64,000 nt of DNA from Struthio camelus (taxonomy: Eukaryota; Chordata; Aves; Struthioniformes; Struthionidae). The position numbers and the translations under genes are program-made. Below are positions 1 through 9,400 of this stretch, in pieces. The stretch covers positions 87,793,463 to 87,857,462 of the forward strand of contig NC_090982.1 of NCBI RefSeq assembly GCF_040807025.1, in the 5' to 3' direction. Under the pieces are notes generated by a model. That model was given only the letters and a program-made list of their open reading frames with translations. It had not been told where the DNA came from and ran no database searches. How positions within the stretch are numbered: position 1 is the stretch's first letter; each line of letters starts with the position of its first letter.

Positions 1-436
1 AGATAAAGGCTTGCTAATTCAGAACTGATATTCTTCGTGGGTGTTTTAAGCTCTTGTCTTTCAGAGCACCTGGGACAACGCCAAAAATAAATGGAATTCT
101 AAATATGTAATGTTTCACTGCTCTGGTACAGTATCAATTCAATTTCCATGCTGTCCTTGACTTCAGTGTATTTAAAATAGCTCAGCATCTAGGGGAATAC
201 AAGACAGTGTCCAACTATAGTAGCTATAATAATAACAACATAAATTAAGAAGGATCTGATCTGCAGATTCCCTAGAGTGCAATCTAATTCATGTCTATGA
301 TAGCTGTGTTCACATAAAAGTTACCTGGTATTCCCATGCAAATACAATCAAGTACATACAAAGTAGACCTGAAGTTATTTGCGTTTTTCAGGGATTGGAG
401 GTAGTTGTATATTTAACTTCTAAAACTCCCACTATA

Positions 437-459
437 CCTCCCTCCCTCCCTCCCTCCCC
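437..459. repeat. (CCTC)n simple repeat
   Basis: A short run of the tetranucleotide CCTC, read directly from the sequence, inside the STARD6 intron. Confidence 0.9.
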
Positions 460-849
460 AAATTTCTGTGTTGATATACTACCAAAGAAACATCCTAGTT
501 TGTTACAAGCCAGAAGAGTGTTTTTTTAATTTGTGTTAACTACACTAACTCAGAGGGGTGTTTTCTCTGGATTTTGGTGTGATTTTGTCTCATCCTACGC
601 TTAATGGAGACTTCTGATGTTTTCTATCCACTGAATTACTGACGTGCTCAAGGTTATTTATTTTATAATAAATACTTCACTCCTAAAAGGAGGGACACAA
701 TTCATACCTACTCCACATCAGCTAGCACATTTAGAAATGAAAAGTTTTTACCAAACCAGAATGTACTTCATACTGACATCCTAGAGACTAAATTTTCTCT
801 GTACCAGTAGAGGTCTTTTTAATGACCACAACTCAGGCAGAAAGAGATT

Positions 850-868
850 AAAAAAAAAAAAAAAAAAA
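850..868. repeat. poly-A tract
   Basis: Nineteen consecutive A residues lie about 25 bases from the splice donor of the STARD6 exon at 894-1020. Confidence 0.95.
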
Positions 869-893
869 TCTTTGAATGAAATTATTGTATTAC

Positions 894-1020
894 CTGGTCA
901 ATCTTTTCCAACAGCTTGTAAGATTGTAATGCTTTGTCCCACTTGTTTCGATATTCAGGAAGATACATAAAAGGAATAATTTTACTAGGGACTTCCTTAA
1001 TTATCCCTTCTCCTCGGTAT
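894..1020 (-). CDS. STARD6: STARD6 third coding exon
   Basis: A 127-nt exon between the acceptor ATCTAG and the donor GTAATA. It encodes Y-R-G-E-G-I-I, then M-Y-L-P-E-Y-R-N-K-W-D-K-A-L-Q, then L-L-E-K-I-D-Q, which is the central START-domain beta-strand region. It ends in phase 0; the next exon is outside the window. Confidence 0.93.
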
Positions 1021-3753
1021 CTAGATTTTATAAAAAACAAAACCAAATTATTAGTTCGTATTTGTGAACTGGAAAAAGAAGTTATATAATAATAAAGATC
1101 TAGCAGTTGGGTATGCCAGGCTATAATGAGGTAAAGCACTTGCTGGATTGATTAAACTTCAAATAATAATAAAAATACTTATTCTGCAACTCTTTTTTGA
1201 GAGAATTACAATCTTGGCACCATTCATTTTAAATTAATTATCGTGAATTATTAGATAGGAACCTGTTAGTTCAAATACACGTAGCAATGTTCATCCATTA
1301 ATTCATCTTTTTCCAAATGACTACTTCCAAAATCCATTTTGATGGACAGTGAGAAGATTTCTAAACTAGTCTATTCTAGCATTTCTCAAACTTTTGTCCA
1401 TAATCCTCTGGGGAGTTCAAGGGAAAGTTCAAAGAGGGGAAAAATGGGCCACTAATAAGGAAACAGGAAGCTCCTGCAATGCTAGCAACTGCTCACTAAT
1501 ACTGATAGTTCTCACACCTAGTTTCTGGAGAAACTGTGAATCATTGCAGTAAGCACTTACAGGGCAGCAATTATAACCAAAGGTGAAAGATGCTGCATGA
1601 ACATAGATGAGCTCTGAAAGAGACTATGCTTACAAAAAGTTTTCATGAAACCAGCTGTACATTCCCTGATGATGTATGAACGTAAATCAAGAGCAGCGAA
1701 GAAAACTAGATTTAAAACCCAGTGCAGCAGCCTTGCAAAATTATGGGTCTGCTTCTCCACGCTGCAGCAGCTTTTGTCACCACTTAACTGCCTTGGTGGA
1801 GTAAGTGCAGTGTGGGTGTACATGCCTACTCCAGAAACTCGACTCTCCAGTACCTACAACAGGTAGAGATGGTGATGGAAAACACGTTAATGTCTACTGA
1901 AAAACAGGGAACGTAAGCTGTGGCAGAGCCAGTTAAAATCAGCATGTTACTATTTGGATACACCCTTCATTTCCACAGCTGCCATGAACTTATCATGTTT
2001 ACCAATCTCGTGAGTAGCTCTTGCCTCCATCCTGTAATATCTTCTCTCCTAAACTCAGTAGGAGTCGTTAATCAGAAGGGTTTCCTCTATGCAAGGCTTC
2101 TGAAAAATACAATTGCTAGAATAAAAGGGCACTTCACCTGATTGAAGCCAGGATTTGCATTCTTTTTCACTACCAAATCATATATTGACTTATTTTAGCA
2201 AGTAAAGCAAACCATTAATACTCCTGTTAATGAAAAAGGAAACTGCCATCTGTGATATGTGGTTAATAAATATCCAGTGTCAAACTGGAAATTGGAACAG
2301 CTCTAATTCTGTTCCCAGAAGCAGCTGATATTACTTCATAAAAGATAAGCTGTATCAGTCCCTAGCATATCTCATTATAATGCTATAGTATAATTCTTCA
2401 GTAATACTAGTGACACAGCATTGACTTCTGTAGCGAATACCTTTGTTGTTGACACCTTCAGAAAAGTAATTGAGCAAGATTTTTGGATTCACAATATCAC
2501 TAGTCAGGAATATATCATATTCAGAAGAAAAAAGATTCAGATGCAAATTTTCTCTACTGTATATCTGTCTAGATCAATATTTCACTTAACTCAATATGCA
2601 TTAAGCATTTAAAAGAGAAGAGAAGCTCAGGACATGTCATAAGTGCCTATTTTCCTCCCCTTTCACATGCTTCTCTTCAGGGTGATTTTTTTCCCCTGGT
2701 CACTAAGGGATCAGCTGAGGGCCACAGCCAGCACAAACGAGAAGCAGGACTGCAGAGCCAGGAGAGGGGGTAAGGAAGAAGAGTGCAGCAATGTGAAGAG
2801 CAACACCAACTCTTATCAGTGACAGCAAGCTGCGAGAAGCAGCCTAGTCTGCCTCACCTAACTCCACCCTTTGGGCCAAATCCAGCTGCTTAACAAAAGT
2901 AGCACAGAATTCATAGCTCAAGAAAAGGAAAGATAGATAGAGCTGCTGCTCCAGAGGCTGCATGGGCCTCTCCTCCCTGATAAAATGTATTCTGTTTCAG
3001 ATGCTAGAAAGAAGAAGGGCAGAAAAAGGACAGAGAAGGGAGAGTGAGAGAGTATGTTTACATTTGTGAATATCAGTCAATTCACAAAGATAAAGAGGTG
3101 AAAAGGGAAGCTGAAATGTAAGGGTATGAACAGAATTTTCCTGCCAGGAAGAGCTAGCAACTTCAGGCCGAAACAGTGATTCCATATTTACTTATTCCAT
3201 TATAACAACTGTTACTCAACATTTAATTTTCATAGCACATTTGAAAACCAATTGGGAAATCCATCTCTTCGCTATTCCAGGACTGTGACTGACACTGTGC
3301 AACTATAGCACAACATCTTTTCTAGAGCCAACAAATTTTAGCTTAACAGTTTTCAGAAGGATAGATTATGATTAGTTTTTCTATTCGAATCTTGAGTGTC
3401 ACTCTTAAAAACTGAAGTGTATATTCATTACAATGAGAAGCAAAATATAAATACTTACATGTTTCCTGAATACTCTTTTGAAGGCTTTGAAGCAACTGTA
3501 ATATTTTTCTCAAGAGAGAAGAGGAAAATAGTAAGTCAGGAGTTGATAAAAAGCATTCAACTAACTTTTAAAGCAAAAAGAAATTGTAAACACTTTTTTA
3601 CAACACAACAGATTTAATAAAAACAACATCATGAACAATATTAACTAGTATTTTCTTACTGAAACTTTTATCACTCTCCATCCTGAAGTATCTTGGTTGT
3701 ATGATAGAATTTTTGTAGAAACTTCATCCGTAATTTTCTTATAGTCCATTTAT
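894..3753 (-). CDS. STARD6: STARD6, StAR-related lipid transfer protein 6 (5' part, three coding exons)
   Basis: STARD6 is a small START-domain protein thought to bind and move sterol-like lipids in the cytosol, with mainly testis expression in mammals. Three minus-strand exons join in frame: 3753-3660 (contains the ATG at 3749), 3508-3459 and 1020-894, giving 89 codons. The reading starts M-D-Y-K-K-I-T, then contains N-Q-D-T-S-G-W-R-V-I-K, I-T-V-A-S-K, Y-R-G-E-G-I-I and W-D-K-A-L-Q. This follows the N-terminal third of human STARD6 as I recall it almost residue for residue, including the exon junctions. Junctions are phase 0, phase 2 and phase 0, all GT-AG. The first exon has an acceptor (TTTACAG) four bases before the ATG, so a noncoding first exon must lie upstream, probably in the CpG island near 4.1-4.6 kb. 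The gene diverges from C18orf54, as in human. The C-terminal two thirds of the START domain are off the left edge. Confidence 0.92.
3459..3508 (-). CDS. STARD6: STARD6 second coding exon
   Basis: A 50-nt exon preceded by a pyrimidine-rich acceptor ending in TTGAG and followed by the donor GTAAG. It encodes K-N-I-T-V-A-S-K, then S-G-N, and leaves two bases (AT) that join A of the next exon to make Ile. The short length and phase fit only this gene model. Confidence 0.92.
3660..3753 (-). CDS. STARD6: STARD6 first coding exon
   Basis: The exon starts after the acceptor CAG at 3756-3754 and has four bases of 5' UTR, then the ATG at 3749-3747 and 30 codons. It ends at 3660 before the donor GTAAG, phase 0. 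It encodes the N-terminal helix segment of the START domain, with the family-typical D-T-S-G-W-R-V motif. Confidence 0.93.
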
Positions 3754-4109
3754 CTGTAAAGATTTAAGAGCAATTTATTGGCATATTGATAAAAGCACTT
3801 CTCAACGAGCAAAAAGCATAGGGCTCATCCTCCCACAGGCTTTAACGAACCTTTACTGAGTATTTCTATCGAATCAACTACTTCTTATCCGTCATATACT
3901 GTTTCAGAAAAAGAGAGTCCTTATTTAAACAAAACCATAAGCGGTTTCCATGCATATTTTGCCCTGAGAAGTAGCTATTGGAGCAGGTCTTAAGACTGAA
4001 CAGCCTCTCATGTGACGCGCTCCTCACTCCACACTAAATCCAACGTTACCGCACGTTAAAACTACCTCCCCTGACACAGTTTACCACCCGAGGCCCCGAT
4101 GCTGCAAAG
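3754..4109. other. STARD6 5' intron sequence
   Basis: A stretch between the first STARD6 coding exon and the CpG island. It is AT-rich and I see no coding or repeat signal. It should be the intron separating the coding exons from a noncoding first exon. Confidence 0.5.
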
Positions 4110-4596
4110 GTTTGCTGAGGGCGAGCAGATCTGCGGCCAACTCGCATCACCTGAAACGGCGGCGCGGCTCACGAGCAGCCGGACAGAGGCTTCCCCCCAC
4201 CCCATCACCTTTATGGGCGCTGCAGTGTGCAAGCTGCTGGGCAAGGCCTGGCTCAGGCAGACCGCGCAGGCCGGGCGGCCGCCCGGACCCTCGCCAGCGC
4301 CGACACGGCCCTGCCGGCCGCTTCTCACCTCTCCGCCCTCTCCTCCCGACGCGCGCGGTATCTGCCTGGCAGCCCTCGGTCATAAGAAGTTTTTATGGCG
4401 GTTCTAAGGTCAATAACGTCGTCGAGCACTTCTGGACTCGTCTCTTGCGCACGCAGTTGGCTTCAGACCGCGCAGCGGACGCCGCGACCCCGCCGCCGCC
4501 CCCGCGCTGCTTCGCACCCACCTCAGAGCAGCGGGGGCGGCGGGTAACGACGCGACCCTCCCCTCCCCTCCCCCCTACCCCCGGCCGCCCCCGCGA

Positions 4597-4616
4597 GGCA
4601 CGCCGGGAGCTGTAGT
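4597..4616 (-). promoter_or_regulatory. ZNF143/THAP11-type (SBS) motif, minus orientation
   Basis: On the minus strand this reads ACTACAGCTCCC followed by GGCGTGCC. This is close to the ACTACAATTCCCAGCATGC class of sites bound by ZNF143 and THAP11/Ronin in CpG-island promoters. It points toward STARD6. Confidence 0.75.
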
Positions 4617-4657
4617 CCCGGTGTGCGGCGCGGCGCGGCGCAGCCCTCCCCGCTCCC

Positions 4658-4673
4658 ACTACAACTCCCACAA
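4658..4673 (+). promoter_or_regulatory. ZNF143/THAP11-type motif, plus orientation
   Basis: It reads ACTACAACTCCCACAA on the plus strand, a good match to the core of the same motif. It lies about 40 bp from, and in the opposite orientation to, the site at 4597-4616, pointing toward C18orf54. Confidence 0.7.
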
Positions 4674-4701
4674 GGCCGCGCGGCCGCCGCTGCGCCCGCG
4701 C

Positions 4702-4714
4702 GCCGCCATTTTGG
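4702..4714 (-). promoter_or_regulatory. YY1-type motif
   Basis: GCCGCCATTTTGG is the reverse complement of the AAAATGGCGGC YY1 consensus, which often sits just downstream of CpG-island transcription starts. Confidence 0.6.
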
Positions 4715-4899
4715 AGAGCGGCGCGCTGCTTTCAAACGATTGCACGGCAAGTCCGAGCGGGCTGAAGCCGGGGCGGTGGCGGCGGTTCCCGGCGGTTCGG
4801 AGCCGGGCGGAACGGTGCACCTTTCATGGGGCTGTGCTCTTTTGGCTGCTTCCCTCCCATCCGTACCCCCCCGCCCCCGCTCCCTGCTTGTTGTGAGGG

Positions 4900-4909
4900 A
4901 AATGGCGGC
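4900..4909 (+). promoter_or_regulatory. YY1-type motif
   Basis: AAATGGCGGC matches the YY1 core in the plus orientation, inside the CpG island on the C18orf54 side. Confidence 0.5.
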
Positions 4910-5075
4910 GGGGGGCCTGTGGGGCGCCTGCCGTGGCCGGGCCTCCGCGGGCCTCTGTGGCCACTAACCGCCGCCCTGTGCCCCTGGAGCCCGAAGCCCA
5001 GCCCGGCTCCTCGGCTTTTCGGGGGGGGGGGCCCTCCTCGGCCTTAGGCGCAGCGGGGAGGGGGCCGCGGCTGCG

Positions 5076-6127
5076 GAGGTTTCGAGGTGTCCGGGAAGTT
5101 ACGCCATAGCTTGTTACCAAAACCTGCGTTGATTGAGAGTGTTTGCCCTCGTTCCTTTGTGGTGTCCTTTGCCCTTTGTGCAGCTGATTCATATAAATCC
5201 TTATGCTGTCTTTGCACAGTGCTGCTCATGTGTGTGTAATGCTACTGTAATAAAACTACTAATCTACTTCCTTGTTGTATCATCTCTCTCTTAACACCTT
5301 GGTGGATTATTTCCAGGAAGGGGATTTTACCTACTGGAAGGAAATGGACTACCCAGTGTCTTCCAGTGGCCTTGAGAACCCTGACTGCAGCATTTGGAAC
5401 TAGCCTGCGCTTACAACTCTTCAGTTTACAATTCACGGGGTTACAAAGCCAACTCGCGTTGGCTTGACTGTTGATTGCACAGATAAAGCAACTTTAAATG
5501 CTGCTATGGGTCACACTCCATGTAAGCCATCCATGCATCCTGTCGGATTCTTTGATACGTATTCCCATTCTGGTTATATAAAATATCTGCCAGAATAATG
5601 GCTTCCTACTCTGTTATACTCAACTGGCAATTTTTTTTCTTTTAGTAGTGTCTATGCTTTTTTTGCTTACTTCTATTTTTGTGCATGAGCACTAGCCTTT
5701 TGTGCTGGTTCTGAAATCAAAGGTTATGATATTCCAGCCTATTTTTGCTGAATTGTATATCTGGCAACAAATGTCAGCGATTCCTATTGTGAAATGCCAT
5801 TCTTGCAAAAACAGGGTAATGAGGTTCCTCTAGCACTGGCAAGGAGCTAGATTTTTCTTGCTCTTTTGTTACATTTTTTGCCGCTATTACAGTGTCAATA
5901 TGGAAGAGCCTCCCGAGTGTTATCTTTGTTTTCTGCCTTTTACTTTTCCAGCGAAACACACGTAAGTGACTAACTTAATTGAAATGCAGCAAGCTGAGAA
6001 GCTAAATAGTAATTTTTAGGAAAATAATAAATCTTGCGTAAAAATAAAAGTCACAGGTGCTTTACAGTTAATGAGAAGGAAATTCAGTGACACTGAACAT
6101 ATACACTTTTGTTTCTTTTCAATTTAG
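5076..6127 (+). other. C18orf54 5' intron / UTR region
   Basis: This lies between the CpG island and the acceptor (CAATTTAG, ending at 6127) of the first coding exon of C18orf54. Base composition drops quickly to AT-rich. I see no coding signal; it should hold the intron after a noncoding first exon. Confidence 0.6.
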
Positions 6128-6457
6128 ACTGCTTAAAAGGATGAGTGGAGATTCTAATAGAGATCTGGATAAAAACTATGGCAAGCTCCATAAAAAAATT
6201 CAGTGTCAGCTCTCCTGACTCAACAGTATCTTCTCTCCTAGCAAGCTATGGCACTGACAGCAATAATCCGTGCTCAAACAATGTGATTTGCTACAAGGAC
6301 AAGCTTTACAGCTCTGCATCTGAGGCTCTGGAGGCATATATTGAAGATTTTGATTTAAGCCTCATGTCTCCAGAAATAAGCACTGGAAAAATCTGCATAA
6401 GTCAAAGCACTCCCAAACATACTGAGTTTTCCAAGTACCATGCCAAAGGAAGATATG
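6128..6457 (+). CDS. C18orf54: C18orf54 first coding exon
   Basis: The acceptor AG is at 6126-6127 after a T-rich tract, the main ATG at 6178 and the donor GTACGT at 6458. It encodes residues 1-93 plus one base. The frame reads on for about 50 codons into the intron without a stop, which would give a short intron-retention isoform ending near 6615. Confidence 0.9.
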
Positions 6458-9400
6458 GTACGTCTTCTACAAATATATCTTTTAATAAGGTTTGGTGTTT
6501 GCTGTTTGTCTTCTTGTCGTCGTCGATGGTATTGCAATTCCTTGCCTCGTATCAGCTGAATTTTAGTGAAGGAATGTTTCCTGCACAACTGCTTGCAAGA
6601 ATATATGTGGCATAGTAAATGATGTTTAGTCATGGCTAGCGATATTTGTCATTCTCTGATTCTTTTTTGTAAGTAGTGGATTGGTGAAAGTTACAAAAAG
6701 TTACAGGAAGTGGCAGCGTTCATGACCACACTCATATATGCCATGATAAATTCCAGAGTATGGAACAGAGAATGTGTTTTCTATATGTGAATGTATGCTA
6801 AAAACAATATAAATCATGAATTAAGCTTGAGTCTTGACAAAAATCCCAGTTCACTTGCCAGACCAAGTAACACCGGAATCTAAGTAATGGAAGGAGTTCC
6901 CATAAATCCTACTTCAGGAATTAGAACAAAATTTGCCCCTTATTTATTGTTTTATATTTATGTACTCTTGGATCCGAAGTCTAAACTAATTGGGCCTAAG
7001 AACAAACTTATATGGGTTTGAATTGCTTTTACAATTATTAATTGGCTTGGATTAATGGATCTTTAATTAACTATATAAGCTTATATAAGAAAATCAAGGG
7101 TAGATAACTGTGCCTGAGCTAATTTATGCTGCAAATGCTTTGTCCATTACATCCAAAATAGCAATGCCCTAAGCACAGGCAAACTTTATACCTGAAAAAG
7201 GACATTTACCAAAGTTGCGTTGACAGGGACAGTTTTGGTAGCATACTTGTATTATTCAGGGTTTTTTTTCTCTTCTCCCTAGCCTATAATCTTCTTCTAG
7301 CTTCACACCTTTCCCTTCTTCCTTTCATCGACATAGCTATCCAAAGAATGATTTTGTAACATCAGTTTGACGATAATCCAAACAAAAATAGATATTCTGG
7401 TTATTACTGAGAAACTGTTATGTAGAAGATGTCATCTCTTCACACGTGACACTGAAGCTTCTCTGTTACTGTTTTTTCCTGAAGTCTCATTAGCTTTATT
7501 CCTGTGTTAGCTAGCTGCATGTATATTTTGTATATTATAGAAGCCTGTTGTATACAAATTTATCTTTGTGATGAGAAAGTGAGAAAAAAATAACTTCCAG
7601 CTAATAGCTAAGGAAAACCTATTTTTATGAATCAAAGTGTATTCGGTAAAAATAAGGATTTGTTGCTGTACTTCTTCCCTTAAAAACATCCAAGTCTAAT
7701 CTTATATAGCATGTAAGTTTCTGCAGGATCACAAAATGAGTCTATAGGCCCATTAGCTCACTAATTGCCTTGCAAGCTATTGCTTTTAGTTGTCTTTTTC
7801 TATAGTAAATTCACTGTGTTTACATATGTAGAAAGTTGTCTCTAACATTACTATGTGGAGGGAGTATCACTACTAAGACTGAAAAGTTAGGGACATATTT
7901 GCAAAATACACAGTTCCACATGTGCAACTAAAAATAGATTGTAGGATGCTAGGGTTTTTTTTTCTCCATAATGGTTTTCACCATAACCCAGCGGTACTGA
8001 CACTATCAAAGTTCTTGTGAGGAGTTGTCATACGACTGTAGAACTCCATGTGTATGTGTTGTCCAACATAAATCATACTGATACATGATTACATTTGCTA
8101 GAAATTTGCTTCTTTGATATTCATCCTTAGAATGTTAGCTAAGTTGCCAGACCAAGGGCAGTTATAAAATTACAAATGAAATTGATAAAGTTGTTTAATT
8201 AACCTTAAAAAAGTTATTTATCTTGTAATAGTAATTTGATATGCATTAAAGACAAAGTAATCAGTTGTACAAATCACCTTTGTATCTAAAAGCAAGGTTT
8301 CAGAAAAATGACTGGTGTTCCACTTCAGGAAAAGCACTTTTTTATTCATGATATATCAAAGAAGTTTCTTATCTCGGGAAGTTGGTTTCCTACCTGCAAA
8401 TAGACAATTCAGATTTTCCAAATGTGTGTGTGATTATAAGAAGAAAATGTAGGAATGCTCTGGGGGGGTAGGTAGCTTGAAGATACTTGGGTTCTTGATT
8501 TTTAACATGACATTTATAAGTATAACTGCATCAGGATCAAATAAAGAAAAAGACATTGAACACTTAAGATTAAGATGAAGTACAAATACAGTACAAATAG
8601 AAGATATTAAAAGCTTTAAATTTTTGAGTACTGTGAAAGGAGGGGTAAGCTTCAGCAGATAAGTTTTTCTCATGATTCTAATTAGAAAAGGAACCACTCT
8701 TGCAAGAACTGGGATTCAGTACCCCTAGGTAAATAATGCAGTCAGACTTTAAATTGTTGCTTCACTTTTGATCTTACAAATGTATTGTTTTGGTATGCTT
8801 GAAGTTTAGCAGTTCATGTAAAATGTCTTTGTTTTTCAGTATTGGAGGACTTTAATCATCGTGCAGGATTAGGTTCTACTGCTTCATCCTGTAGAAGGAG
8901 GACTGAGTGTGACCCAGACTTGATTAGCCTCACAACAGATGACCTATTGGCTTTTCCAGCAGATGGATCTCAGCCCTTTGTCCAGCGCCCTCCTTTTAAA
9001 ACAAGGCATCAAAATAGTGAGTGCAGCAGGCGGTCGCTTAAAAAGTCTACTTTCTACCCTTACCAAACCTCATCACTTGATATTGAGAAGGATTTCTGTC
9101 TCCAAGAGAATGACAAATCTCTTGCTAATCAGAAGTTACACAAGAGCTTCTGCAAAAAGAAGCACAGCATATGTACGTCTCATAGTTACGGTTCTGTCTC
9201 TTGTAAAGGAAATCCAAGAGCCTTGTCTTTTGAAGAGAACTCTAATGCTTTTCCTGTTAAGAATTATCCAAGATGGCTTACTAGTGGGAAGCCTGACTTA
9301 AGCGTGTCAGGGATAAGTAGTATTCCAAATTTTGACTACCCAATCTGGCTTAACAGTCATAACCTTTTTTCTGATTCAGCTAATGAAGGTGATGGTCAAA

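Larger units (their letters stand above)
1..893. other. STARD6 intron (partial), no exon seen
   Basis: This AT-rich stretch lies downstream, on the minus strand, of the last STARD6 exon visible here. I looked on the minus strand for the next START-domain exon, which should continue after the Lys-Ile-Asp-Gln end of the exon at 894-1020, and found nothing resembling it. The remaining STARD6 exons are therefore probably beyond the left edge. Confidence 0.6.
4110..5075. promoter_or_regulatory. CpG island, divergent STARD6 / C18orf54 promoter
   Basis: A roughly 1-kb block with very high G+C and abundant CpG in otherwise AT-rich sequence, located between two genes transcribed away from each other. 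There is no TATA box at an obvious place. It carries paired ZNF143/THAP11-type motifs, YY1-type motifs and C-rich GC-box-like runs, which fits a housekeeping-style bidirectional promoter. Long open frames here (for example 4112-4615) are by-products of G+C content. The noncoding first exons of both genes should be here, but I cannot place their donors. Confidence 0.85.

Noticed and set aside
1-893. Next STARD6 exon
   Set aside because: A possible minus-strand donor near 330 was tested, but the sequence before it does not read as the START domain.
2355-2546. Minus-strand 63-codon frame as a STARD6 exon
   Set aside because: It does not resemble the START domain, and the exons at 3459-3508 and 894-1020 already join directly in the correct phase.
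4112-4615. 167-codon plus-strand open frame in the CpG island
   Set aside because: Arg/Pro/Ala-rich translation typical of CpG islands, located in the promoter between two divergent genes.
6145-6177. Upstream in-frame extension of C18orf54 starting at GTG
   Set aside because: GTG is not a usual start in vertebrate nuclear genes, and the ATG at 6178 has a strong context and matches the family N-terminus.
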